A stretch of DNA of 11,456 bases, taken from assembly GCA_020434085.1 (NCBI GenBank), contig JAGRBM010000115.1:1-11456 (forward strand), read 5' to 3'. Origin of the DNA: Chrysiogenia bacterium (GTDB lineage Bacteria; JAGRBM01). The number at the start of each line of letters is the position of its first letter. The first letter of the stretch is position 1. The notes under the pieces are model-generated. The model saw nothing but the letters and a program-made list of their open reading frames with translations, was not told the DNA's origin and searched no databases. Shown here in pieces: positions 1 through 8,682 of this stretch. The position numbers and the translations under genes are program-made.

Positions 1-54
1 GATAAATGATAAGGACGTGCAGGTGCGGCCCTCACGCCACCCTACGCGCGGCGC

Positions 55-82
55 ATTATAATAATTGGTCCCAACGTGTCAA
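55..82 (-). promoter_or_regulatory. Perfect-consensus sigma-70 promoter reading out of the left edge
   Basis: On the minus strand the -35 hexamer TTGACA (77-82) and the -10 hexamer TATAAT (55-60) both match the consensus exactly, with a 16-base spacer (61-76). The start site would fall near position 48. The stretch after the -10 box begins GCGCCGCGCG, a GC-rich discriminator typical of stringently controlled stable-RNA promoters. No gene is visible in the 54 bases left of it, so its target lies outside the window. It points away from bcp and cannot drive any gene here. An exact match to both hexamers is unlikely by chance in DNA this GC-rich. The rRNA/tRNA target is an inference. Confidence 0.72.
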
Positions 83-179
83 ACCGCAGTCCACCTTACT
101 TTTTCAATCATTTCAGGTGGTTGCACCGGCGTAGCCTCTTTTTTTGCCGGGCCGGCGCGTGCGGGGGCAACCGGCACGC

Positions 180-632
180 TCAGAGCTCTGCAAGCACCTC
201 GTCGACATGCCCGTTTACTTTCACCTTCGGCCAGATCTTGACCACCTTGCCGGCTTCGTCGACCAGGATGGTGGTTCGCTCGATCCCCTTCACTTTTTTG
301 CCGTACATGTTCTTGTCTTTAATGAGGCCGAGCTTGTCGAGATAGGTCTGCTCGGGATCGGCCAGCAGCAGGTAGTTCAGATCGTGCTTTTCCTTGAACT
401 TCACCTTGCTGCGCTCGTCGAGCTTGGAGAGCCCCACCACCTGGGCACCTTTTTTGGTGATCCGCGCCTTGTTGTCGCGAAAATCACAGGCTTCCTGGGT
501 GCAGCCGGGGGTCATGTCCTTGGGGTAGACGAAGATGACCAGCTTCTTTCCGGTGAAATCCTTCTTCTGGTAGGTGTTTCCGTCGTCTCCGACGAGTTTG
601 AATGGCGGCAGCGCTTTGCCTTCCTGCAGCAT
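180..632 (-). CDS. bcp: Thioredoxin-dependent thiol peroxidase, Bcp/PrxQ-type peroxiredoxin
   Basis: A cytosolic atypical 2-Cys peroxiredoxin of the AhpC/TSA family that reduces hydrogen peroxide and organic hydroperoxides and is recycled by thioredoxin. The 150-residue product has the family's usual length. The active-site segment YPKDMTPGCTQEACDFRD (about residues 36-52) contains the peroxidatic Cys44 and, five residues later, the Cys49 expected as resolving cysteine in the Bcp subgroup. The thioredoxin-fold C-terminal half includes GIERTTILVDEAGKV. I chose ATG at 630-632 because a strong Shine-Dalgarno GGAGG lies 8 bases upstream; an in-frame TTG five codons earlier overlaps that site and is unlikely to be the start. 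The gene stands alone on this strand, diverging from the Rrf2 gene, and no convincing terminator follows it. Confidence 0.95.
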   Translation of the reverse strand: MLQEGKALPPFKLVGDDGNTYQKKDFTGKKLVIFVYPKDMTPGCTQEACDFRDNKARITKKGAQVVGLSKLDERSKVKFKEKHDLNYLLLADPEQTYLDKLGLIKDKNMYGKKVKGIERTTILVDEAGKVVKIWPKVKVNGHVDEVLAEL

Positions 633-803
633 CCTAAGTTCCTCCAAAGTGGCGCCCCCGTTTGAGCATAGGGGGAGCTGGCCGTTGCCTATAGCACGCG
701 GGCGGCCCCGGCTGAAGTCCGGGCTCCGGGCCGATGCCCCGCCGAGGCCCGCCCGATCGGCAGGAATTTCGGGTAGTTGGGGCTTGACCCAAAGGGGGGC
801 TCA

Positions 804-848
804 GGATTACCGTTATTCCTATCGGATTACTGGGATTAAGCAGGATTC
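804..848. promoter_or_regulatory. Cluster of GGATTA repeats upstream of the Rrf2 operon; candidate operator
   Basis: GGATTA occurs at 804-809, 824-829 and 833-838, with a GGATTC at 843-848 and a near-perfect inverted copy TATTCC at 814-819. The units therefore start at 804, 814 (inverted), 824, 833 and 843, close to one DNA helical turn apart. The pair TATTCC-TATC-GGATTA (814-829) forms an imperfect dyad with one mismatch. The cluster lies 50-95 bases upstream of the Rrf2 start, where an autoregulatory site would be expected. A TTGACC at 784-789 could be a -35 element, but no good -10 follows at the right distance. The operator role is inferred from position and symmetry only. Confidence 0.4.
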
Positions 849-857
849 GATGCAAGC

Positions 858-878
858 CCCCCGCATTGGGAGCGGGGG
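858..878 (+). other. GC-rich hairpin in the leader of the Rrf2 gene
   Basis: CCCCCGC (858-864) and GCGGGGG (872-878) form a perfect 7-base-pair stem around the loop ATTGGGA, 20 bases before the Rrf2 start codon. No T-run follows, so it is not an intrinsic terminator. It could stabilise the leader or limit ribosome loading. Immediately after it, a seven-codon reading frame (879-902, MRVVVKR) ends in an ATGA overlap with the Rrf2 start. That frame has no properly spaced ribosome binding site, so I do not call it a gene. Confidence 0.35.
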
Positions 879-898
879 ATGCGGGTGGTGGTGAAGCG

Positions 899-1342
899 AT
901 GACACTCTTTTCTCTGCGTTCGGAATACGCGCTGCGTGCGCTGACCGAGATTGCGCGCTGGCGCGCGGCCGGCCATGGCGAACCCCTCTCCATTGAAGAG
1001 ATCGCCAAACGTCAGGCCATTCCTCGCAAGTTTCTCGAACAGATTCTCGTGACGCTCAAGCGCGCGGGCCTGGTGCAGTCGCGCCGCGGTCAGGCCGGCG
1101 GCTACCTCCTTGAGCAGGAACCCGAGGCCATTCGCCTTCGCGATGTGCTCGGCGCCATCGAGAGTTTGCCCGCCGGCGCGGCCGAGCGCGGCGCCGAACC
1201 GGCAACGCCGGTGGCGCGCGCGGTGCGCAAAAGCTTTCAGGAAATCGAAGACGTCTTCTACGACGCGCTCGCCGAGCGCACCGTGGCCGACCTGATGGAG
1301 CTCTCGAAGACCGAGCGCTCCCAGCCGATGTATCACATCTGA
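899..1342 (+). CDS. Rrf2-family winged-helix transcriptional regulator lacking Fe-S cysteines
   Basis: A 147-residue DNA-binding protein of the Rrf2 family (IscR, NsrR, CymR relatives). The N-terminus TLFSLRSEYALRAL is the family signature. A helix-turn-helix follows at about residues 30-60 (SIEEIAKRQAIPRKFLEQIL), then the wing SRRGQAGGYLL and a C-terminal dimerisation helix (about 105-135). The protein contains no cysteine at all, so it cannot ligate an Fe-S cluster as IscR or NsrR do. It must sense something else or act through a partner protein, as CymR does. I chose the ATG at 899 because the family motif begins right there; a GTG-rich stretch with GGTGG precedes it. It is first in a five-gene plus-strand operon, 24 bases before the next start, so it probably regulates this operon. 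The effector is unknown. Confidence 0.9.
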   Translation: MTLFSLRSEYALRALTEIARWRAAGHGEPLSIEEIAKRQAIPRKFLEQILVTLKRAGLVQSRRGQAGGYLLEQEPEAIRLRDVLGAIESLPAGAAERGAEPATPVARAVRKSFQEIEDVFYDALAERTVADLMELSKTERSQPMYHI

Positions 1343-1366
1343 GTTGCCGGGCAGGAAACCAAATCC

Positions 1367-2569
1367 GTGAGCACCTCCGACAATAACGCGCCGGCATTCG
1401 ATGCCGAAAACCCGGGCCACTGGAAGCTCGAGTTGCTGCTTTCGGGCCTGAGCATTCCCGCCGACCTGGCCGAGGAATTCGAGATGGCCACCGGCGTGCC
1501 GGTCACCCAGCGCCTGCTGCTCGAACTCCCGCGCGATGTGCTGTGCCTGGCCTATACCCATGTCGAGTCCGCCGACGATCCCGCCTCGCCTTTCCGCGTG
1601 CAGCTCGTTGCGTCCGATGAAGGCTGGCGCCTCCGCCGCGGCGAGCTGGAAACACCCGTCACCGTGCGGCCTCCCATCGAAACGGAAATGTGGGGCCGCG
1701 TGATTCGCATCGACGACTATGTGATCTGCGATCTGTCCGACCGCGAATGGGGCGGGCGTTTTCGCAGCCACTACGGGCTGCGCCTGGAACACACCCAGTC
1801 GGCGCCGCGCACTGCCGATCCGTTGCTCGATGCCATCGAGTCCGTCGCTCGTCGTCGCACGCTTCGCGGCGTGCATGTGATCGCCTACGAAGATCCCTCC
1901 CTGCCGGACGCGAAGATGCCGCTGGTGCGACTGGCACCGACCTTTCATGCGATCCACCGCAACTTCGCCTGCGCGCTCACCTTCGAGGGCTATCCCCCCG
2001 ACGGGGTCGCGGCGATCGAAACCGCCTACGCCGGCGGCGCCGACCAGCTCGCCTTCCACTTCGGCGGCGATCCCTGGCGCAGCGAAGACGAGAAGGAACA
2101 CCTGCCCGCGCGTCGCTACGAAAACGCGCTGCATGCCGCGCGCGAAGTATTCGAGAGCGGGGCATTGAAGAGCGCGCTGTTCTTCAGCGCTTCGGGCGCC
2201 GACGGCGGCACCGCGAGTGAAGCAAAGAAACTGCTCGAAAGCGGCGTGGTGCCGCTGCTGTGGGCGGGCAAGCCCTGGCCCGCGCGCGATGCCGGCGAGC
2301 ATGGCTGGCAGGCCGCTGCCGCGCTGCTGCGCGAGGTTGCGCTCGGCTTCGAGGGCGCGAAGGTGAACCTCGCCCGCGTAAAGGACCGCACGCTGCAGAT
2401 TCCGCCTTCGGAACTGCGGTTCTTCCATCCCAAACAGAAAGCCATCATTGCCGGCCTCCAGGGCGCGGCGAACACCGGGTGGGGACGCGCGGCGCAGCGC
2501 AATCTTTCGGCACTGCGCCGTCACCTGCGTGTGCGCGGCAGCGGCATCATCACCGGAGAGGACGAGTAA
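1367..2569 (+). CDS. Uncharacterised 400-residue alpha/beta protein, possibly a barrel related to radical SAM proteins
   Basis: I do not recognise a named family. No signal peptide or membrane segment is visible, so the protein is probably cytosolic. Residues about 198-300 alternate hydrophobic strands and amphipathic helices (FACALTFEG, AGGADQLAFHF, LKSALFFSASG, SGVVPLLW). This spacing resembles the second half of a (beta/alpha) barrel as found in radical SAM enzymes. The catalytic CxxxCxxC motif is absent: the only cysteines are residues 60, 121 and 202, far apart. The C-terminal 60 residues are rich in Arg and Lys. The start is GTG with AGGAA about 8 bases upstream. It sits between the Rrf2 gene and the transporter (9-base gap), clearly within one operon. 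The barrel idea is inference from a visual pattern; a structure prediction would settle it. That the gene is real is supported by codon bias, spacing and operon context. Confidence 0.75.
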   Translation: MSTSDNNAPAFDAENPGHWKLELLLSGLSIPADLAEEFEMATGVPVTQRLLLELPRDVLCLAYTHVESADDPASPFRVQLVASDEGWRLRRGELETPVTVRPPIETEMWGRVIRIDDYVICDLSDREWGGRFRSHYGLRLEHTQSAPRTADPLLDAIESVARRRTLRGVHVIAYEDPSLPDAKMPLVRLAPTFHAIHRNFACALTFEGYPPDGVAAIETAYAGGADQLAFHFGGDPWRSEDEKEHLPARRYENALHAAREVFESGALKSALFFSASGADGGTASEAKKLLESGVVPLLWAGKPWPARDAGEHGWQAAAALLREVALGFEGAKVNLARVKDRTLQIPPSELRFFHPKQKAIIAGLQGAANTGWGRAAQRNLSALRRHLRVRGSGIITGEDE

Positions 2570-2578
2570 ACTTCTCCG

Positions 2579-4030
2579 ATGGACTCTCGACCCACAAATA
2601 CGCGGCCGAGCTTTGACCGCCGCCCGCTGGCGCTGGTTCTGCTGGAGCGCAATTGGCGCTGGGTCGTCTACGCCGCACTGGCGATGCTGCTGGTCAACTC
2701 GACGGGCGATCCCTGGGCGCAGGGGCTCGACCCCAAGGCCCAGCGCGCGCTCGCCATTTTCGTTGTCTGCATCGTGCTGTGGGTGTTCAACCTGCTGCCG
2801 CTGATGATCACGTCGATCCTGGCGCTGGTGCTCCCTCCCATCATGGACGTGATGCCCGCGCAGGAGGCCTACTCGCTCTTCGGCAACAAGGTGATCTTCT
2901 TCCTGCTTGGCGCCTTCATTCTGGCAGCCGCGCTCTCGCGTTCGGGGCTTGCCGAGCGCATCACCCTTACGGCACTTCGCCTCTCGGGCGGCTCGCCCCG
3001 GCGGCTCTCCATCGGGATCTACGTGACCGGCGCGGTGCTGAGCACCGTGATGAGCGAGCACGCAGTGGCCGCCCTGCTCTTCCCCATCGTGCTGGAGCTT
3101 TGCCGCGTGATGGAGCTCGAACCGCGGCGCTCCAGCCTGGGGCGCCTGCTCTTTTTGAGCATGGCCTGGGGCTGCATCTCCGGCGGCGTGATTACATTGC
3201 TCGGCGGCGCGCGCGGACCGCTGGCGCTGGGAATCCTGTTCCAGACCACCGGCACCTCCATCGGATTTTTCGAGTGGGTGCTCGACCTGCTGCCTGCCTC
3301 GCTGCTCACCCTTGGAGCGGGATACGGGCTTCTGGCACTGTTCTTTCCTATCGAAAAGACACAGGCCGCCCCCGCCGAGGAATTCCTGCGAAAGCGCGAG
3401 CGCAAGCTCGGCCGTCTCTCCGTTCGCGAGCTTGCGGTCGGTGCGATCATGGCGGCGACCATCTATTCCTGGGTGATGTTCGAGCACGTGCTCGGGCTGG
3501 CCGAGGTCTCGCTGCTTGCCGTGGTGGCTCTCTTCGCGTTGCGGCTCATCAACTGGCGCGAGGTGGAAGAGTCGGTCAACTGGGGCGTCGTCCTGATGTA
3601 CGGCGGCGCGGTGGCGCTCGGATTTACGCTCTCGAAGAGCGGCGCGGCTCACTGGCTGGCCGAGAGCCTGCTCCAGGGCAGCTCGCCCTCGCCCTTTGCG
3701 CTCATCGCGCTGCTCGCCGTGCTTACCATCTTCCTGACCGAGGCGGTCTCGAACGCCGCGGTGGTTTCGGTGCTGATGCCACTGGGTCTCGCGCTCGCCG
3801 AGCCGCTGAGCGTTGACCCCAAGGCCGTGACCTACGCCATCGCCTACGTTTCGGGCCTGCCGCACGTGCTGCCCATGGGAACCCCGGCGCTGGCCCTGGC
3901 CTTTTCGTCGGGTTATCTGCGCGTGCGCCACTCGGTGGTTGCCGGACTGGCTTTCAATCTTGCCCTACTCGTGATCTTCCTGATCGTGGTAAAGTTCTAC
4001 TGGCCGCTGATGAACATGGGATCGTTTTAG
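2579..4030 (+). CDS. SLC13/DASS-like sodium-coupled anion transporter, divergent
   Basis: A 483-residue inner-membrane protein with about 11-13 hydrophobic segments in two repeated halves, the length and layout of the divalent anion:Na+ symporters (SLC13, CitT/VcINDY superfamily). The segment RALAIFVVCIVLWVFNLLP followed by SILALVLPPI and the helix FFLLGAFILAAALSRSGLAERI are family-like. In the second half TEAVSNAAVVSVLMP (387-401) corresponds to the Ser-Asn-Thr ligand motif and LPMGTPALAL (431-440) to the Thr-Pro-Pro loop. In the first half these positions read SEHAVAALLFP (159-169) and LGGARGPLALG (208-218), so the usual Asn and Thr-Pro-Pro residues are missing. The substrate is therefore not predictable; dicarboxylate or sulfate would be the family default. 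ATG at 2579 lies 9 bases after the preceding stop; the nearest GGAGAG is too distant to be a good ribosome site, so translation may be coupled. Confidence 0.82.
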   Translation: MDSRPTNTRPSFDRRPLALVLLERNWRWVVYAALAMLLVNSTGDPWAQGLDPKAQRALAIFVVCIVLWVFNLLPLMITSILALVLPPIMDVMPAQEAYSLFGNKVIFFLLGAFILAAALSRSGLAERITLTALRLSGGSPRRLSIGIYVTGAVLSTVMSEHAVAALLFPIVLELCRVMELEPRRSSLGRLLFLSMAWGCISGGVITLLGGARGPLALGILFQTTGTSIGFFEWVLDLLPASLLTLGAGYGLLALFFPIEKTQAAPAEEFLRKRERKLGRLSVRELAVGAIMAATIYSWVMFEHVLGLAEVSLLAVVALFALRLINWREVEESVNWGVVLMYGGAVALGFTLSKSGAAHWLAESLLQGSSPSPFALIALLAVLTIFLTEAVSNAAVVSVLMPLGLALAEPLSVDPKAVTYAIAYVSGLPHVLPMGTPALALAFSSGYLRVRHSVVAGLAFNLALLVIFLIVVKFYWPLMNMGSF

Positions 4031-4040
4031 GGGAGCGCGC

Positions 4041-4526
4041 GTGAGCGAAAGCAGCACAGATGTCTTGCTCGTTGTCTCAACCCTCGGCCACGCCGAGGAA
4101 GCGACGGAGTATGCCATCGACCGCACGGCGCACCTGGGCGAGGGGACGCTGCACCTGTTACTTCTGTGCGAGGGCGATTCCGAGGAACTGGCCAACAAGC
4201 TCTCCGAGCAGAGCTGGATGGGCGACCGCGTGGGCTCCGAAGTCTCCCAGGCCCTCAGCAAGGACCGGCGCACCCGCGGCTACCGCGTGCTCTCGGGCAT
4301 CGCCCACGCCGCCGAGGAAGAAGACGTCCCCACGCTTACGGAAGTGATAGAGGGCGAACTCGATGAGGCGATCCAGCGCTACGTGCGCGCCCATCCCGTT
4401 GCGGAGATCGTCGTCAGCCTGCCCGCGCCGGGACCGCTGGCCCGGTTCTTCGGTTCAAAGAAAGACCCCACCGAGCGCCTCGAGCGCGCCGGCGACGCGC
4501 CGGTGAAGGTCTTCCACTACAGCTGA
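4041..4526 (+). CDS. Universal stress protein (UspA)-like small protein
   Basis: A 161-residue soluble protein with UspA-like architecture: first strand DVLLVVST, helix EEATEYAIDRTAHLG, second strand TLHLLLLCEG, a long helical middle, strand AEIVVSLP, and final strand PVKVFHYS. The usual Asp after strand one and the ATP-binding Gly-rich signature (G-2X-G-9X-G-S/T) are not present; the equivalent region reads PAPGPLARFFGS. It is therefore probably a non-nucleotide-binding member. Translation starts at GTG 4041, with GGGGAG about 7 bases upstream, 10 bases after the transporter stop. Usp-like domains often accompany membrane transporters as regulatory partners, and the tight spacing here suggests that role. 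The family call rests on fold pattern rather than a diagnostic motif. Confidence 0.6.
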   Translation: MSESSTDVLLVVSTLGHAEEATEYAIDRTAHLGEGTLHLLLLCEGDSEELANKLSEQSWMGDRVGSEVSQALSKDRRTRGYRVLSGIAHAAEEEDVPTLTEVIEGELDEAIQRYVRAHPVAEIVVSLPAPGPLARFFGSKKDPTERLERAGDAPVKVFHYS

Positions 4527-4547
4527 GCCCCCCCCTGGAGCCTCCCC

Positions 4548-4931
4548 ATGAGCATGCACCCCTTCGCCGATCTGGTCGGTCTGTCCGTTACAAAGATGAA
4601 GGATGGCGAGAGCGAGTGCCGCCTTGAGGCCAGGCCCGAGCTGTTCAACCCGCAGGGGGTGATGCACGGGGCGACGCTCTACGCGCTGGCCGATACGGGC
4701 ATGGGCGGGGCGCTCTACACGCTCCTCGAGCAGGGCGAGCTGTGCGCCACCATCGACCTGACGATTTCGTATTTTGCCGCCATTCGAGAGGGAGAGATCG
4801 TCTGCAAGACGAGGGTCCTCAACAAGGGCAAGCGAACGGCTTCGATGGAATCCGAGATCTACAACGGCGAGACGCTGGCCGCCAAGGCAATGGGCAGCTT
4901 CGCGGTGTTCCGTCCTTCAAGGAAAAGCTGA
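4548..4931 (+). CDS. Hotdog-fold thioesterase, PaaI/YdiI-like
   Basis: A 127-residue cytosolic single-domain hotdog protein predicted to hydrolyse acyl- or aryl-CoA thioesters. The signature is clear: NPQGVMHGATLYALADTGMG (residues 34-53) carries the conserved Asn34, the HG pair (40-41) and the catalytic acid Asp49 at the start of the long hotdog helix. The later strands TIDLTISYFAAIREGEIVCKTRVLNKGKRTA and AKAMGSFAVF fit the family. Its length is typical. ATG 4548 has CTGGAG about 8 bases upstream and follows the Usp-like gene by 21 bases. It ends the plus-strand operon. A hotdog enzyme beside a transporter suggests catabolism or detoxification of an imported acid activated as a CoA ester. 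That link is inference, and the substrate is unknown. Confidence 0.9.
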   Translation: MSMHPFADLVGLSVTKMKDGESECRLEARPELFNPQGVMHGATLYALADTGMGGALYTLLEQGELCATIDLTISYFAAIREGEIVCKTRVLNKGKRTASMESEIYNGETLAAKAMGSFAVFRPSRKS

Positions 4932-4939
4932 GACTCAGC
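4919..4939 (-). terminator. Weak intrinsic terminator / palindrome at the convergent operon ends
   Basis: GCTGAG-A-CTCAGC (4927-4939) is a 13-base perfect palindrome containing the TGA of the thioesterase gene (4929-4931) and overlapping the stop of the acyltransferase gene on the other strand (4935-4937). Read on the minus strand it folds into a 5-base-pair hairpin followed by TTTTCCTT (4926-4919), a weak but plausible terminator for the pilT-recX-alaS-acyltransferase operon. No T-run follows on the plus strand. The stem is short, so efficiency is doubtful. Confidence 0.4.
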
Positions 4940-5869
4940 CGAACGCGCTGGGACCGCGACGCACGCGGGTTTCGTCGACCAGGTTTTCGAGTTCCTCGCG
5001 CGCGCGCGCGTGAAGCTCGGCAACGGCCTGATCGTCTTCGGCGTGGTGGGGCTTGAGGTCGTGCACGATCGGCGCGCCCACGGCGAAGTAAAATTTCACC
5101 GGCAGCGGAAGCGGTCCAAGGCCCGCGAACAGCGGCGCGGTGTATTTCACCGAGTTCATGAACTTGCGCGCGAGCACGTTGTCCTCGGCCAGCGTGGCGA
5201 AGGCCTCATCGCCGCCCACCGAAGCAATGGGAATGATCGGCACGCCGGTCTTGATTGCGACCTTCACAAACCCGGTCGCGCCCTGCCACATCAGCTTGTA
5301 GGCATCCTTGCCGGGCTTTAACGCCTCGCGCGCGCCGCCCGGATACGAGAGCACCAGCTCTCCGCTTTCGGCCATTCGCAGTGCATTGTCGCGGCTTCCC
5401 AGCACGCAGCCCATGCGCATCACCCACTCGCGAAAATAGGGGAACTGGATCGTGAACTTGTCCACCGTCGGCCGAATGAGGCGACCGGTCTCGTCGAAGA
5501 TCACCTTGCTGAGCATCATCGTGTCGATGGCCAACGTGACGTGATTGGAGACGAGCACGGCGCCGCCGGTCTCGGGAATGTTCTCGCAACCCGAGATCTC
5601 CGGACGAAAGTAGAGATCGGCGGGCCAGAGCTTTTGAAACTCCGCACGCGCGAACTCGGGGTCGACCAGATCGATGCGCTCGTCATCATCGGGGTTTACC
5701 GGACGCCCGACGAGTTCGGAGAATTCCTTGATCTTGTCCGTGGCGGAGATGTTCTCGGCAAAGGCTTTCCCCAGAAAAGTGCCGACCTGCGCGATCTTCT
5801 CGCCCAGCCAGTCGGCCGGATCGACGAAGCCCGGCGCCTGCCGTCCGGTCTTGCCCTCGCTCTTGTCGC

Positions 5870-5873
<4 letters not shown>
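4935..5873 (-). CDS. Lysophospholipid acyltransferase family protein (PlsC/MGAT-like)
   Basis: A 312-residue acyltransferase of the LPLAT superfamily, MGAT/DGAT-like branch, expected to transfer acyl groups to a glycerolipid or related acceptor at the inner membrane face. Motif I is VSNHVTLAID (108-117) with His111 and Asp117. Block II is around FPYFREWVMRMGCVLGSRDNA, motif III is LSYPGGAREALKPG (175-188), and motif IV is VPIIPIASVGGDEA (211-224). The His-Asp spacing is HX5D, not the HX4D of classical PlsC; MGAT-like members vary here. About 85 residues precede the catalytic domain, with no clear transmembrane helix. The start is GTG at 5871-5873, overlapping the alaS stop as GTGA, so translation is probably coupled to alaS. 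It is last in the minus-strand operon. The acceptor substrate is unknown. Confidence 0.87.
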
Positions 5874-8566
<2,693 letters not shown>

Positions 8567-8682
8567 ATCCACCTGATGGGCGCGCCGGGCCGAAGCGAAT
8601 TGTCCGGCCGAACGCGAGGAGGCCAACCATAACCCCGCAAAGCGGGACGGGAAAGCGCCCGACCCCGATCACTTGGGCGGCG
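8567..8682 (-). other. recX-alaS intergenic spacer with two inverted repeats
   Basis: This 116-base gap is the longest inside the minus-strand operon. It holds a short hairpin CCCGC-AAA-GCGGG (8634-8646) and a second inverted repeat, GCGCCC (8655-8660) against GGGCGGCGC (8675-8683). Neither is followed by a T-run on the minus strand. They could attenuate or process the recX-alaS transcript, or a separate alaS promoter could lie here. I could not identify a convincing -35/-10 pair. The alaS ribosome site (AGGTGG) is at its left end. Confidence 0.3.

Noticed and set aside
1-54. Search for the start of a tRNA or rRNA gene downstream of the consensus promoter
   Set aside because: No tRNA-like arms or rRNA sequence can be seen in the 54 bases available.
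121-180. A T-run (TCTTTTTTT) beside GC-rich sequence just after bcp, considered as its terminator
   Set aside because: On the minus strand the run reads as A, not T, after the GC-rich segment. On the plus strand no solid stem precedes the T-run. Orientation does not fit a terminator for bcp.
784-812. TTGACC at 784-789 as the -35 box of the Rrf2 operon promoter
   Set aside because: At 16-18 bases downstream the hexamers (such as GATTAC or TTACCG) match the -10 consensus poorly, so I do not call a promoter.
836-3931. A 1031-codon open frame on the minus strand across the Rrf2, unknown-protein and transporter genes
   Set aside because: Its translation is rich in Arg, His, Gln, Gly and Ala without domains, and it opposes three genes with good ribosome sites and family motifs. 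It is a shadow frame caused by GC-rich third positions.
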